Shown in pieces: positions 53,612 through 64,000 of a stretch of DNA of 64,000 bases. Position numbers and translations under genes: made by a program. The notes beneath the pieces were generated by a model. That model worked only from the letters and a program-made list of their open reading frames with translations. It ran no database searches and was not told where the DNA came from. How positions within the stretch are numbered: the first letter of the stretch is position 1; each line of letters begins with the position of its first letter. Origin of the DNA: Aphrocallistes beatrix (Eukaryota; Porifera; Hexactinellida; Sceptrulophora; Aphrocallistidae); contig OY725499.1 in the NCBI GenBank assembly GCA_963281255.1, positions 186,001-250,000 on the forward strand. The letters are read 5' to 3'.

Positions 53612-56600
53612 CTACTTACTACCTTTCGAGATATCTTTTTCCAATCGCAAGAAATGCTGTAACCTCTCCTTCTCCATCATCACACATTGTAACTCAGTCT
53701 GATAGCCTTGCACCTCACTTAACATTCCAATCAAAAGGTCTAGAGTGTGCATTGCATTTTCAAAGCTCTCTTCTTGCTCGTAAGCTAGCCACAACGAGTC
53801 GAGTGCTTTGATGTGACCTTTGAAATTGTCCATCTTGCACATCAAGTCCAGTTCGTGTTTGTAGCAGCTAAGTGCATTGGAACTGTCGCCTTTCAATAGA
53901 AATGTTGTACCTACAAATATATGGTATGAAAATGGGTTTATCTAGGATTTTCCAATCCGGTACTTTTTTGGAGGTGTTAAAAGTTATATGGCACCCAAAC
54001 AGTGGTTTATTTTGTAATTCCAGGGGTGATAGCAACCCGGGACCAATGTCGAATCACACTGCAAGCACCTTGGCTCCTCGGACGATACCAGGCTGGCACC
54101 TATAAGTGCCGACCGAGCACCTAGATAAACCCCTGGGTATGAACTGGACAATTTCACATATTGGTCAACATATTATAGGGAATAAAAGGGGGGTTTGGAA
54201 GAAAATCCATAAATTAACAAGCGGGGGTGCCCGAATAAACGGGCATCCCCGCTTATTAATTTATGGATTTTCTTCCACCCTCCCTGTTTATTCCAACCCC
54301 CCCCCCTATTTATTCGGATCCCTAGAGTTAGAGTAGTCTGGAAGAAATCAGAACAGGGACATCGCTACGGGGGGTAAAGAGAGGCAATGATCTCCCTGGA
54401 ATTTTTTTAATACATACCCCACTGTGGGGCTTATCCCAGACCCCCAATTGGGTGTTATTCCCTTCAATCAGAAAATCTGTTTCGTGGTTTGCCCCCCTTC
54501 CCCTCACCATAGGGGGAAGATCCTGGCAACGAAATTTTAAATATGAAATTTCATAGTATATTAACATGTCACACCTCTGAACATGTTAAGATACCATGAA
54601 GTTTCATATTTAAAATTTATAAATGTGAAAGCTAAATTCTACTAAATAGTGAATTGTCTCATAGTTGAGATTTCATTAATACAGTTTTCTTCAATTTAAA
54701 GATGAACTGCGACTAATAACAACTTTCGAATTTGGATAAAAATGTATTTTTAGTCAAATCCCAACCAGTACAACACATTTTAAACTAAGTTGACTAATCA
54801 TGAATTATCAATGAATTACTCAAAATTTGAAACTAAAATAATGAAAAAAAAATTTGATATTTCGCTTAGGGACTGAGCAATGTTAGAGGTATATAACATG
54901 AGCAACCTTTTAACCACTTTTGGGTATAGAATCTGCACTAATGTTTGAGATTTTGAATAATTCATAATTCTTCATCATCTTTCAAAGAATTAGTCAACTT
55001 AGATTTTAAACATTTAAAAATATTAAAAATAACATATTCCCTCGAAATTTATCGCGGCTAAATTTAAGTTTTAATACCCATTTTCAAGCATACTTTTATC
55101 ATGGTTCAAGTTGGTATGTTCATGAATTGACATTTCGAGGAAATATATCATTATTATTTAGTGGTAGAATTCTGTCACCTAAATTTCCGTATACAATAGC
55201 TTGCCCCATCTGATCATTCAACTCCTCTGCTACCTTCATCGCAGAAGAATAGAACTCTATCGATTTATCCAATTGCTTCATAGCTTGAAGGCAGTTGCCT
55301 ATACTGCAAATTGTGCGACCTTTCGCAGCTAAATCTTGTTGTTCTTTGCTAAGGGTAAGACGCTTCTCGTAGAAATCAATCGCTTTATCGTAATCCTGTG
55401 GAAGATAAATCCTTACTATTAAAACTCGATTAATTTGTATATACAGTCGACTCCATTTAATAGGGTCACTGTTTAATTGGGTCAACCGCTCATTTTTAGA
55501 GGGACCTGAATAGCTCTCACATATAGAAGCTAATACAAAATATTTTCGGTTAATAGGATTCTCCGTTTAATCGGGGCAAAATGTCCTCTGACCGATGTGA
55601 CCCTATCAAGCGGAGTCGACTGTATATATATAACGAATTGATTGAGGAAACTGCCAGGCACAGAAAGCTGATTTTTGGCATGTGGGAGTCTTTATGTATT
55701 ATAATCGGATGAATATTAAAATGGATGACGTATAAAAATTCAATTGTTCCAATCCATGGTCAGAAATCGTTCTATTAGCTCAACTTACCTGTAATAACAT
55801 GAATGTGTTGGCGAGGTTAGTGTAAGCTCTAGCCACTCCAAATTTGTCTTTGAGGTAATGCATATAATCCAGATTCAACTCGAAATAGTGTACGGCCGTC
55901 TTTAGATACGTTTTGGCCAATTTCGAACTTGGAAATGGAGTAATTTCTCCTGAATGAATGAGTATCCTTGAAGATCTTGTGAGCAGAAAACCTAAAATAT
56001 CTCCGTTCAAATAACCTCAATATCCTTCCCTATAAAGCTATTTTTCTATAAAAATTTTTTAAGGTTGAGACCTTGATATAACTCAGCTTACCGTCGTGTT
56101 AATTAACCACCGAAAAAATATGAACTTTACCACTGAAAAAAAAATGAATCGTGGTGTAACTCCCAAAAATCGCGGTGTAATTTTTACACCAAGATCCCCC
56201 TTAAAAAACATGTTCTAGGCGTCCTAACTCACCCGGTCACTAGGTCATTACCGAACTTCGGGCGTCCCAGAGGGCATCCTGGGTACCCCACCCCTCCTCC
56301 TGGTAGCTATAACAGCTCTGTTCAGAGCTTTATAAGCCGGGCAACCGAAGGCCGGTCATAAAATTTACGACGCCCATGGGGGGGGAGGGGGGCATGGCAT
56401 CGAGTACATGTTTTTTAAGGGTGATCTTGGTGTAAAAATTAAACCACGATCTTTTTCTATACACTGCTAGGTTCATGTTTTTCGGTGGTCAACACCACGG
56501 TTAAGCTGAGTTACACTAAGGTCTCAACCTTAAAAAAACCCACTGATCGAGTATATACGGTATATCATTTCCCTAGCAGTATTTCCATTTAGGATGATCC

Positions 56601-58595
56601 TACAGTAGAACTTGGTTAGTACGTACTCGGTTAAGACGTACTTCGGCTTAGTACGTACTCATTTCTCTGAACCAAAATTCATTTAATATATACATTCCTA
56701 TGTAATATCAACTCGGTTAGTACGTACAGTCGAAACGGATTTTTTCTTACTATTTCTTTACAGGTTCAAACAGTAAGAAAAAAACGAAAAGTAAGGATAA
56801 ACCGGAGTGAGAAAAAACCGGTTTCGACTGTAACTTACGGATAGTACGCACATTTCGTCCTTCCAGGAAGGGTACGTCTTATCCTAGTTATACTGTATAT
56901 CTGTTTCGCATGCTAGAAACTCACCAATCGTCTGAAACAAGTCTCCCAGATTGTGATAGGCCTTCGCAATAGATCTCTGATCTCCCATGCTCTGCACTGT
57001 GTGTAAGTAGACGAGGTAGCAGTGACAGGCTCGAGTAAATTTGCCAATCCGGAAGTAGGCATTTCCGAGGTTACACAGTGCTTGTGCCATTCCTAACAGA
57101 TCCGATCTGCTACGACAGAGAGCGAAGTCGTGGATGTGACATTGAGCTGCTAGGTTGTGATGTTCTAGAATACATTTATATAAAATTATATTTATCCCTA
57201 CACAGTGGCGGTACGAGGGTGATGTCACAGATCCCAGGAGTAGTTGAATGTGCCAAACAAAATTTAGTCAGGGTCGCTTATTATGAACCCACTTAATATG
57301 AACATTCGTTTATTATGAACTAACCTCCTGGTCCCAATTTCATTTTTTAGATAGGATTTGTATTGAATCAAGTTTGTTTAATATGAAGTATGTTTTCTAT
57401 TATGAACGGATTTTTTGGTCCCCTGGTGGTTCACAATAAGCGACCCTGACTGTAATATGATGACACATCGTCAAAAAATGTTTAGCCATCGTCTCCCTTT
57501 TACTTAGGTCAAAAATGCCGAAAATCACCGGGGTGTAAAAGGACAACAGCTATCAAAAAATAATATTTTCAAGAAATGTGTCTCCACCTTAAATAGGTTA
57601 TACCCGCCCGTCTCTACCTAAGCCAAGAATGCCAGTCAACTCGTATTAGATACCAACTCGTCCTAAGTTAATTCGTGTCAGTTTTTAATTCCAATAATGA
57701 TTATAATAATCCACTTTTCAACTGACTCTCTTCAACCAATCCCTACTACCTCCAAACTACAGTCGACTCCGCTTAATAGGGCCACTGTTTAATCGGGTCA
57801 ACCGCTTAATCGGCCACTTTTGGCAGGACCGGAATAGCTCTCACACTTAGAAGCTAATACAAAATGTTTTCGGTTAATAGAATTCTCCGCTTAATCGGGT
57901 CAAAATGTCCTCTGACCGATGTGACCCTATTAACCGGAGTCGACTGTATTCTCAAACTTATGAATCAATGTAATCACATTGATAATATGTTGAATGAAAC
58001 TCTCAATATATTCAAAGATATTTAAACCGGAATATTTCTAAGTTTGAGTATATTTTTAAAAATTGTTATTGTGGGACAAAGTCGCCCCAGTTTACGGACC
58101 TCCAAACTATTACAACCCCGAAATGATGAGTTGGTATTTGAGACGAGTTGACTGGTCTCCGTAATCTAACTCACCGAGAGAGTAGTGAGCATTCCCAAGC
58201 AGGGACCACAGCACACTAACCAAGTTGAAATCAGGACTTTCAAGCAGTAGAGACATCATCAATCCTTGCTCTAGCAAAGGAATCGAATCCTCAAACTCTC
58301 CATTTCTTATCAATCTTTCCCCTTCACAAGCCAACTCTCTACAATCAGGCGACTCACGTATCCCAAGCGCTTCATCATTCCCACTAACCTCACCCAATTT
58401 CACCTTCACATTCGACTGAATTCCACTGGCCATTTCATTGGGGAAAGATCTAGCTTTCGTTGTTGATCTGTGATGGTTATTATTGGCTGTGCTGTGCAGT
58501 GGTGGAGATGAGGGTCTATTTCTGTGTGATTGAGGTAGATGCGTTGGAGGGGTGTGGTAGGCTGTAATAGCTTGATCAAGAGATGTGCTCTGCAT
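53612..58595 (-). CDS. TPR protein resembling the LGN/GPSM2/Pins TPR region
   Basis: Five exons join in phase: 58595-58175, 57164-56925, 55991-55789, 55395-55179 and 53910 to a stop at 53612, giving about 460 residues. The first 75 residues are low-complexity (Pro, Ser, His). Then CRELACEGERLIRNGEFEDS and LLGNAHYSLGE match the first TPR of LGN, followed by repeats with the LGN-type Leu-Gly-Asn pattern (ALCNLGNAYFRIGKF, AYHNLGDLFQTIG, AYTNLANTF, AIVYGNLG). LGN/Pins links cortical G-alpha to NuMA in spindle orientation. The C-terminal GoLoco motifs needed for that are not seen, so this is either a TPR-only paralogue or another LGN-like protein. The last exon may instead splice on at 53623 (KDISK|GTAGTA). 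The long introns carry several MITEs. Confidence 0.65.
54183..54295. repeat. Hairpin repeat
   Basis: Arms TGGAAGAAAATCCATAAATT...GCGGGGGTGCCCG and the complement; in the last intron of the LGN-like gene. Confidence 0.88.
55411..55700 (+). mobile_element. Helitron-like fragment split by MITE family 1
   Basis: TCCTTACTATTAAAACTCGA starts 15 bp from exon 55395-55179, and the element resumes after the MITE with 'AACGAATTGATTGAGGAAAC', as in 48836-49265. MITE family 1 (inverted) occupies 55444-55622 at a TA in its TA run. Confidence 0.75.
55444..55622 (-). mobile_element. MITE family 1, nested
   Basis: CAGTCGACTCCATTTAATAG to 'AAGCGGAGTCGACTG', 179 bp, TA-flanked. Confidence 0.85.
56055..56538. 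mobile_element. DNA element with TTAAGGTTGAGACC ends
   Basis: Inverted ends of about 70 bp (TTTTTTAAGGTTGAGACCTT ... GTCTCAACCTTAAAAAA), a GC-rich centre (56220-56400) and internal TTAAGGGTGATCTTGGTGTA arms. It lies in an intron of the LGN-like gene; a short relative is at 31629-31743. Confidence 0.75.
56603..56895 (+). mobile_element. MITE family 4 interrupted by another TA element
   Basis: Outer ends CAGTAGAACTTGGTTAGTAC and '...CTAGTTATACTG'. The inner element is 56727-56830, from CAGTCGAAACGGATTTTTTC to 'AAAACCGGTTTCGACTG', flanked by TA. Confidence 0.85.
57267..57452 (+). mobile_element. MITE family 2
   Basis: AGTCAGGGTCGCTTATTATG to 'GCGACCCTGACTG'; about 185 bp, first intron of the LGN-like gene. 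Confidence 0.85.
57760..57946 (-). mobile_element. MITE family 1
   Basis: TA-flanked, inverted orientation, 187 bp, in the first intron of the LGN-like gene. Confidence 0.88.
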
Positions 58596-60787
58596 TTTGT
58601 ATTGGCTCTTAGCTGTGAATGAGTGAGCTAATTTATTGTCCCAGTAAAAAATTATATACCGTATATCCTCGAATAATCACCCCCCCTCTCTGATTTCTAA
58701 AATATTTTCTTCAGGTGATAAATGGGGTTTAAAATAAATAATAGGGCCTTACTATTCGAGGATATGCGGTCAGGGCATTATCTAGGAGCTCGATACACTC
58801 CTTTAGACGTTGATTTAAGCCCGAAAGTGTTTAGGAGCGTGAAAATTCAGAATATTACCCAATTTGTCATATATTATAATGAAAATTTATGGGTTTGAGA
58901 CTAGGAGCATATCTCTGGAGGGCTATATATTACCCTGTATACGGTATATATAAAGAATGACCAGTCTTCAGGAATAACTGAATTTGAAAAAGGGGGTTCC
59001 ATCTGTTTCGATTAGAACAAGATGATTAAATTTTTAAAAATAAAAAAATCTACATTTGTTATTATTAATTGATTCATGTGTCAGGAACGTACCATACTTT
59101 TTAATGTGCGAGGATATATTCGAGGAGGGGGATAGGAATGAAGGATATGAAATTTTTATCTAGGGGAGGTACCAAATAAAATACCCCCTGTTGATAATTT
59201 AGATAATTTAGTATATCTATTATGGACATAAAATTATATTTTAAGAATAAAGATACAAACATATTACATGATTTACTTTGAAAAGATTTTGAATTTATAT
59301 GTATGATAATTTATGCCTAGTGCAATTTTTGCGCTAGGTATTCAATACTGGTAAGAAATTATAACTGTGACGAATGAATAGATTATAATGACCCTTACAC
59401 TTTATACAGCCAGATTTAATAAAACCTTAATTGCGAATAAGTTTCAATGTACTGCCATACTTATATGGAATTATTGGTTAGATATATTAATTGTGGTAAG
59501 TAACAGCTTGACTATTTTCAAATTGGAGTTGTTGACTAGATCGAAAGTTATTACGTTACATGAATTGCATCCTTTTGTGTAGAACGTTTTCAGACGTCAT
59601 GAAGATCAAAGAAATGTATTGAATTGCTTCAAGAGACTCACTCGACTATACAGTCTAGAAATGATGAATCAGATATCATAGGAGTCATCGACTGTGGGGA
59701 AGTTTTGGTAAACAATTCTAGGATGTGAAGTCTAACCAAACTGCAAAGAGGTAAGGCCTTTAGTAACAAGGAGGTATAGTATATTGGATGCTTCAAAATT
59801 TGAAAGCATCTTGTTTTGACAAAAATGGACCCCCTACAAAATTAGGCCGGGGTCCATTTTTGTCAAAAAGTTATGCATCCATGGTTACAGATTGCTGGTT
59901 TGTAACCAAGGACGCAGAACTTGGAAAGATTGGTAGCCAATTTGATGGGGCCTCTAGGGGGGGCCAAGAGCGAGCGATGGTAATTGGGATCAGGGAGGGC
60001 TTTGCCCCCCAGCAGAATTATTTTAGGGGTCGACCATAAGGGAGATCTTGGGCTTCATCCCCAAATAAATTTGGAAATGTTAAATATTTAAATATCGAAC
60101 TGCAGCTAGATCCTTGCACTTCATAACGGATTTTCCTGGCCTATAAGAATATTAACATAACTACAGTCATAGGCAGATCATTAGGGGGCCTAGGGGGCGA
60201 CAAGCCCTCGAAAGTTGTGTTTTGCTCCCTTCCCCCAAATGTTGTAAAATGTCTACGCCTAGGGCCCCCTGACTAAAGTTACATAATTAATCAAATCTAG
60301 GCTGTCCCCCTGCTTTGGATAAGTTACTTTGTAGTATGACCCACGTTGAGTCAGATATCCTTGGGGACTCCACACCCTACTGGCTGCTAATGGTCCAGGA
60401 GACATTTGTTCCCAGACAACCATGAATGACTGGTCACCCAACTTCTTTCCCATCGCAAAGCAACCGAACCTGTAGCATGCATGCTAACAATCCCATTTTT
60501 TGGCGGGACATCCCAATTTTTTTAATTATTTTAATGAGCTTATTTTCACGAGTTGCCCATTTTACATGAAATTTCCCCATTATGTCCCGGTTTTTTTTGG
60601 TACATGTATTGTATAATACTTTTCTATTGCGTCTCGCCATGTCCCGCGAAATTCAACGCCGCGCCCAGCTTTTATCATAGCTCAAGTTGGCATGTATGCT
60701 ATAGGGCTCGTAATAATGAAATAACTTTGTTTATTAGTTAGGGGATACATTCTCATATGTCATACACATAATCTAAATACTGTTTAT
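58596..60787. other. Intergenic with repeats, no firm gene
   Basis: Contains two short phrases repeated near 58650-58950 ('GTATATCCTCGAATAATCAC' / 'TATTCGAGGATATGCGG'), a fold-back at about 59786-59880 (TTTTGACAAAAATGGACCCC and complement) and a MITE with ACTTGCCAAC-type ends at 60470-60697. A minus-strand frame at 60259-60453 (AASRVWSPQGYLTQRGSYYK) reads like protein but has no supporting splice sites or known match. Confidence 0.5.
60470..60697. mobile_element. MITE with GCATGCTAACAA / AGTTGGCATGTATGC ends
   Basis: Internal 'TATTGCGTCTCGCCATGTCC' and 'CGCGAAATTCAACGC' match the fragment at 1862-1970. Confidence 0.65.
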
Positions 60788-61696
60788 TTAGTCGGCTTCA
60801 TGTGAAAAAATGAGATAATTTTTAACCATTTCTTCCCCAAGTCCAGAAAGCAAGATCTGGTCTATTTTACGTGATTGTTCTTCACTAAGAGTCTTTTTCC
60901 AAGTACCGACGAGTCCGCTGGGAAAAAAACTCACACCCTTTTTCATATCATGATCAAAGTTGATGAAAGGGTTCACCTTCATTGTTTCGAAATTTGTCTC
61001 CTTTTCTATGAGTCCATAGAGATCTGCTGTTAGTTCAATTCCGAGGAATGTAGCTATTTCTTTCACTTTGGTTTTGATATCTCTTCTAAATTCCTCGTAT
61101 GAGAGAATAAAATAGTTTGGATCGTCCTTGTGTTTCAGAAAGCCTTTGAAATGCTTGCAAAATTGGAAAAGGTCCGTTTCGATAAATATTTCAAAATATT
61201 GTTCAAAGGTGCCTAGAAAAGGTTTATAAATCATATTAGAAAAGTGATGATAGCCCGAAATAACTATATCCTTTGGGTTTCGGTATATATACAAGTACTT
61301 GGCCTTTTGATTCTGAGGCATATACTCAATTGGAAAATGCCCCATGAATATTCTTGGGTTTGGAAGATCTTCGATGAAGGATTTTAATATTTTAATATTG
61401 CCTAGATCCAACTCTTCGATTGATTCTGGAATGGCATCAACTTGTGGCATATCGAAGAAGTTAGCATAGGTTGGGTGGAAGTTTTTTGTTATTTTTTCTT
61501 TGTAAAAGAGTAAATATACAGTATACGCCAGCCAATGTGTGCCAGACTTTGCGATCGAATTGATAAATACGTCGGAGTCTCGAGGTTTGAAGATTGTTTT
61601 TGCTTGTTCGAGCCATTCTGTCGTAGTGAATGGCGGAAATAAGTAACCTTTTAAGACAGCTGCTGCTTCTAACGATAGTTTATTTGCTTCAGCCAT
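60788..61696 (-). CDS. Cytosolic sulfotransferase 1
   Basis: A single-exon enzyme of 302 residues if translation starts at the ATG at 61696 (MAEANKLSL), chosen because the next paralogue starts at the same place (MAEKTAVVL); the frame is open a further 29 codons to 61783. SULT1-type enzymes transfer sulfate from PAPS to small hydroxyl or amine acceptors. Seen in order: KGYLFPPFTTTEW, the 5'-phosphosulfate motif as IAKSGTHWLAY (usual YPKSGTxW), the catalytic His in GHFPIEYMP, the 3'-phosphate motif YRNPKDIVISGYHHF, and GLVGTWKKTLSEEQ near the C-terminus, where the usual Arg-Lys-Gly before xxGxWK is replaced by Pro-Ser-Gly. Ser-Ile-Ala in place of Ser-Tyr-Pro/Gln before Lys is unusual. It is the most diverged of the three tandem copies. 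Confidence 0.93.
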   Translation of the reverse strand: MAEANKLSLEAAAVLKGYLFPPFTTTEWLEQAKTIFKPRDSDVFINSIAKSGTHWLAYTVYLLFYKEKITKNFHPTYANFFDMPQVDAIPESIEELDLGNIKILKSFIEDLPNPRIFMGHFPIEYMPQNQKAKYLYIYRNPKDIVISGYHHFSNMIYKPFLGTFEQYFEIFIETDLFQFCKHFKGFLKHKDDPNYFILSYEEFRRDIKTKVKEIATFLGIELTADLYGLIEKETNFETMKVNPFINFDHDMKKGVSFFPSGLVGTWKKTLSEEQSRKIDQILLSGLGEEMVKNYLIFSHEAD

Positions 61697-62032
61697 TGTG
61701 TGAAATAATTTTAAATCAATGTGAAATTTTTCTATGCTAATTGTTATTCCAAGATTTAACATTACCTTTATATATACGTACATATATAAATCGGATAATG
61801 CCTAATTCTATGGTTTCGATTTCAGAGTGTATATGAATGTTCTGCTCCAAGTAAGAATATTCCTACTGGCCCCAGAACTTATACATCTCGAAATCCTAAC
61901 CATATCTAAATTATTCAACGTTGATCAATATGATGTATTTAGAAATACGTATATTATTAATCTAACATGAATACATCTAGTATAGAAGCAAAGTACCCCT
62001 ATCTAATAATCCTAATAGAATAAGATGTGTCT
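61697..62032. other. Spacer between sulfotransferase genes
   Basis: AT-rich, no repeat recognised. It should hold the promoter of copy 1 and the 3' end of copy 2. Confidence 0.5.
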
Positions 62033-62932
62033 CTAGGAAAAAATGAAATATTTCTTGACCATTTTTTCTCCAAGTCCAGATAGCAGCATTTGGTCAATTT
62101 TATCAGATTGCTCATTGTTTAGTGTCTTTTTCCACGTACCGACGAGTCCGATAGGGTAACGGCTAGTGCCTTTCTTCATGGTATGTTCTGCGTTTACAAA
62201 AATGTTTGCTTTCATTGTTTCGAAGGCTGTCTCCTTTTCTATAAGTGTGTAGAGTTCTTCAGTTAGTTCGATATCAAGGAATACGGCTATTTCTTGTACT
62301 TTTGTTTTAAAATCTCGCTTAAGTTCCTCATATGAAAGAATGAAATAGTTTGGGTCATCTTTGTGTTCCAAAAAACCTTTGAAATGCTTGCAAAAGTTGA
62401 AAAGGTTTGTTTCGATAAATAAATCAAAGAATTGTTCAAATGTACCTTGGTAAGGTTTATATATAGAGTTGGAAAGGTGATTAAATGCTGAAACAACGAT
62501 GTCTTTCGGATTTCGGTATATATACAAGTACTTGGCATTAGGATTCTGTGGCAAATATTCATATGGAAAATGAGTCATAAATATTCTAGGGTCTGGGAAA
62601 TTCTCAATAAATGATTTCAATATTCTTTTATTACCTAGATTGAAATCTTCCATGGTTTCTGCTGGTATAGCATCAACTTGTGGAGTATCAAGAATATTAA
62701 TATAGTTTGAGACAAAGTTTTTTGTAATTTTTTCTTTATTAATCAGAAAGTATACGATATATGACAGCCAATATGTACCAGATTTCTGGTATGATACAAT
62801 GAAGACGTCGCTATCCCTAGGTTTGAAGACTTTTTTTGCTTCTTCAAGCCATTCGTTTGTAGTAAATGGTGGAAACAGGTAGCCTTTAAAAGCAGTAGCT
62901 GGTTCCAGAACTACCGCAGTTTTTTCTGCCAT
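62033..62932 (-). CDS. Cytosolic sulfotransferase 2
   Basis: A single-exon enzyme of 299 residues starting MAEKTAVVLEP. Motifs: KGYLFPPFTTNEW, PAPS 5'-phosphosulfate loop YQKSGTYWLSY, catalytic His in THFPYEYLP, 3'-phosphate motif YRNPKDIVVSAFNHL, and the C-terminal GLVGTWKKTLNNEQ. The usual RKGxxGxWK is here YPIGLVGTWK, so the Arg-Lys pair that contacts the 3'-phosphate in mammalian SULTs is replaced. It shares about two thirds of its residues with copy 1 and over 90% of the visible part with copy 3. The gene has no introns, unlike most vertebrate SULT genes. The substrate cannot be told from sequence. Confidence 0.95.
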   Translation of the reverse strand: MAEKTAVVLEPATAFKGYLFPPFTTNEWLEEAKKVFKPRDSDVFIVSYQKSGTYWLSYIVYFLINKEKITKNFVSNYINILDTPQVDAIPAETMEDFNLGNKRILKSFIENFPDPRIFMTHFPYEYLPQNPNAKYLYIYRNPKDIVVSAFNHLSNSIYKPYQGTFEQFFDLFIETNLFNFCKHFKGFLEHKDDPNYFILSYEELKRDFKTKVQEIAVFLDIELTEELYTLIEKETAFETMKANIFVNAEHTMKKGTSRYPIGLVGTWKKTLNNEQSDKIDQMLLSGLGEKMVKKYFIFS

Positions 62933-63634
62933 TTATTTGCAGGTGTCTTGTTTAAACGATATCTTTTAATATTAAGTCCAATTATGTTGATCTATAGCCT
63001 AATAGAATCACCAAGTGCAATTTTCTAAAACATGATACTACTTCAAAACGCTGTAACTCTAGCTTTCTAATGCTTTAACCTAATGTTCTTAGTACAATCT
63101 TCTGATAACATCGTATTTTTATAAATTACTATATATGAGAGCCATTGTTTTAACAGAATACTTAGATGTCACTGACTCTAGCGATAATAACGCAGCATTT
63201 TTAGTGGAGAATGCTAACTATTTCAGACCGATTTAGCAGCATTTTAGATTGGAGGTATGGTTCTCAGGTTATCGAACGGGTCATTTACTAGGAGTGAAGG
63301 TGGCTGTCGCTGTTCTTATCTGAGGAAATAAAGCCTAAAAGCCACGAATCTCAGGAGTTTTTAGGCTAGCGGCATTGTCGCTAGTCTCAGCGTCATATAA
63401 GTATTCTGTTGTTTTAAATGTTATTAATTCAATCATGATACATACCTTTTTTAATTAATAACTATAATTAATAACATAACTGAACAATACTTTATGACTA
63501 GGGCTTTTTGTTGGTTGAAAATCTATATAAAAACCTCTAAAGGTTTTTATCAAAGAGGCTAAATACTATCCAACTACATACTACAAGTAGGCTAAATTCT
63601 AACATCTAACAAAGAGGTCTTCTATATAATATTT
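62933..63634. other. Spacer between sulfotransferases 2 and 3
   Basis: A 35-bp stretch near 63305-63395 forms an imperfect inverted repeat (AAAAGCCACGAATCTC / CCTAAAAGCC region). Short direct repeats 'AACCTCTAAAGGTTTTTATC' lie near 63530. No gene seen. Confidence 0.45.
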
Positions 63635-64000
63635 CTAAGAGAAAATGAAATATTTCTTGACCGTTTCTTCCCCGAGTCCAGATAGCAGTATTTGGTCAAT
63701 TTTATCCGATTGTTCTTTGTTTAGTGTCCTTTTCCACGTACCGACGAGTCCGATAGGGTAAAGGCTAGTGCCTTTCTTCATAATATGTTCTGCGTTCACG
63801 AAAATGTTTGCTTTCATTGTTTCGAAGGCTGTCTCCTTTTCTATAAATGTGTAGAGTTCCTCAGTTAGTTCGATACCAAGGAATACGGCTATTTCTTGTA
63901 CTTTTGTTTCAAAATCTCGCTTAAGTTCCTCATATGAAAGAATGAAATAGTTTGGGTCATCTTTGTGTTCCAAAAAACCTTTGAAATGCTTGCAAAAGTT
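63635..64000 (-). CDS. Cytosolic sulfotransferase 3, C-terminal part (cut by the window end)
   Basis: The last 121 residues of a third copy; the frame is open to base 64000 and starts there at NFCKHFKGFLEHKDD. It carries the acceptor-side helix region and GLVGTWKRTLNKEQ and ends YFIFS exactly as copy 2 does. It is almost identical to copy 2, so the duplication is recent or the copies are being homogenised. The catalytic His and PAPS loops lie outside the window. Confidence 0.95.
   Translation of the reverse strand, partial: NFCKHFKGFLEHKDDPNYFILSYEELKRDFETKVQEIAVFLGIELTEELYTFIEKETAFETMKANIFVNAEHIMKKGTSLYPIGLVGTWKRTLNKEQSDKIDQILLSGLGEETVKKYFIFS

Noticed and set aside
1-64000. Retroviruses, LTR elements, LINEs and Polintons
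   Set aside because: I saw no reverse transcriptase, integrase, capsid or transposase reading frame and no long terminal direct repeats; the repeats seen are small non-coding DNA elements.

Overview
The window is AT-rich DNA from an animal nuclear genome, probably a non-vertebrate. The genes are split by GT-AG introns whose phases can be followed from exon to exon. The products are metazoan types: a papain-fold protease of the CFAD / 26-29 kDa class, a TTC13-like TPR protein, a CtIP/Sae2 homologue, a ZNF541/TRERF1/MIDEAS-like ELM2-SANT protein, LHPP, an LGN/Pins-like TPR protein and cytosolic sulfotransferases. The phylum cannot be fixed from the sequence. I saw no tRNA, rRNA, CRISPR array, reverse transcriptase or virus-like element.

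Layout. 1-4.4 kb: cysteine protease (+) among palindromic GGGAC minisatellites. 4.6-8.5 kb: TTC13-like gene (-). 10.0-11.3 kb: compact CtIP-like DNA-end-resection factor (-). 14.0-24.8 kb: a zinc-finger/ELM2/SANT co-repressor gene (-), rebuilt here from 16 phase-matched exons, with an intronless LHPP gene lying whole inside one intron. 24.9-32.2 kb: nearly gene-free and full of small transposons. 32.2-33.9 kb: the last two exons of an unrecognised gene (-). 34.9-52.8 kb: a tandem array of ten two-exon units (+) that I do not recognise. 53.6-58.6 kb: LGN-like TPR gene (-). 60.8-64.0 kb: three tandem sulfotransferase genes (-), the last cut by the window end.

The main candidate for something undescribed is the 34.9-52.8 kb array. 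Each unit has an approximately 80-residue helical exon followed, at an invariant phase-2 intron, by an exon coding for an Arg/Lys-rich helix. In most units that helix runs into a leucine zipper with 7-residue spacing ending in a Tyr. Six units look intact in both exons apart from the divergent unit A, three are broken, and one is a visible chimera of two subfamilies.

The array also acts as a set of natural empty sites: paralogous introns with and without insertions show the exact ends and target duplications of several transposon families. Across the window non-autonomous DNA elements dominate. They include several pogo/Tigger-like families with TA targets, hAT-like elements with 8-bp duplications, a Mutator-like family with 9-bp duplications, Tc1-like elements, Helitron-like elements and fold-back repeats, several of them nested in each other.
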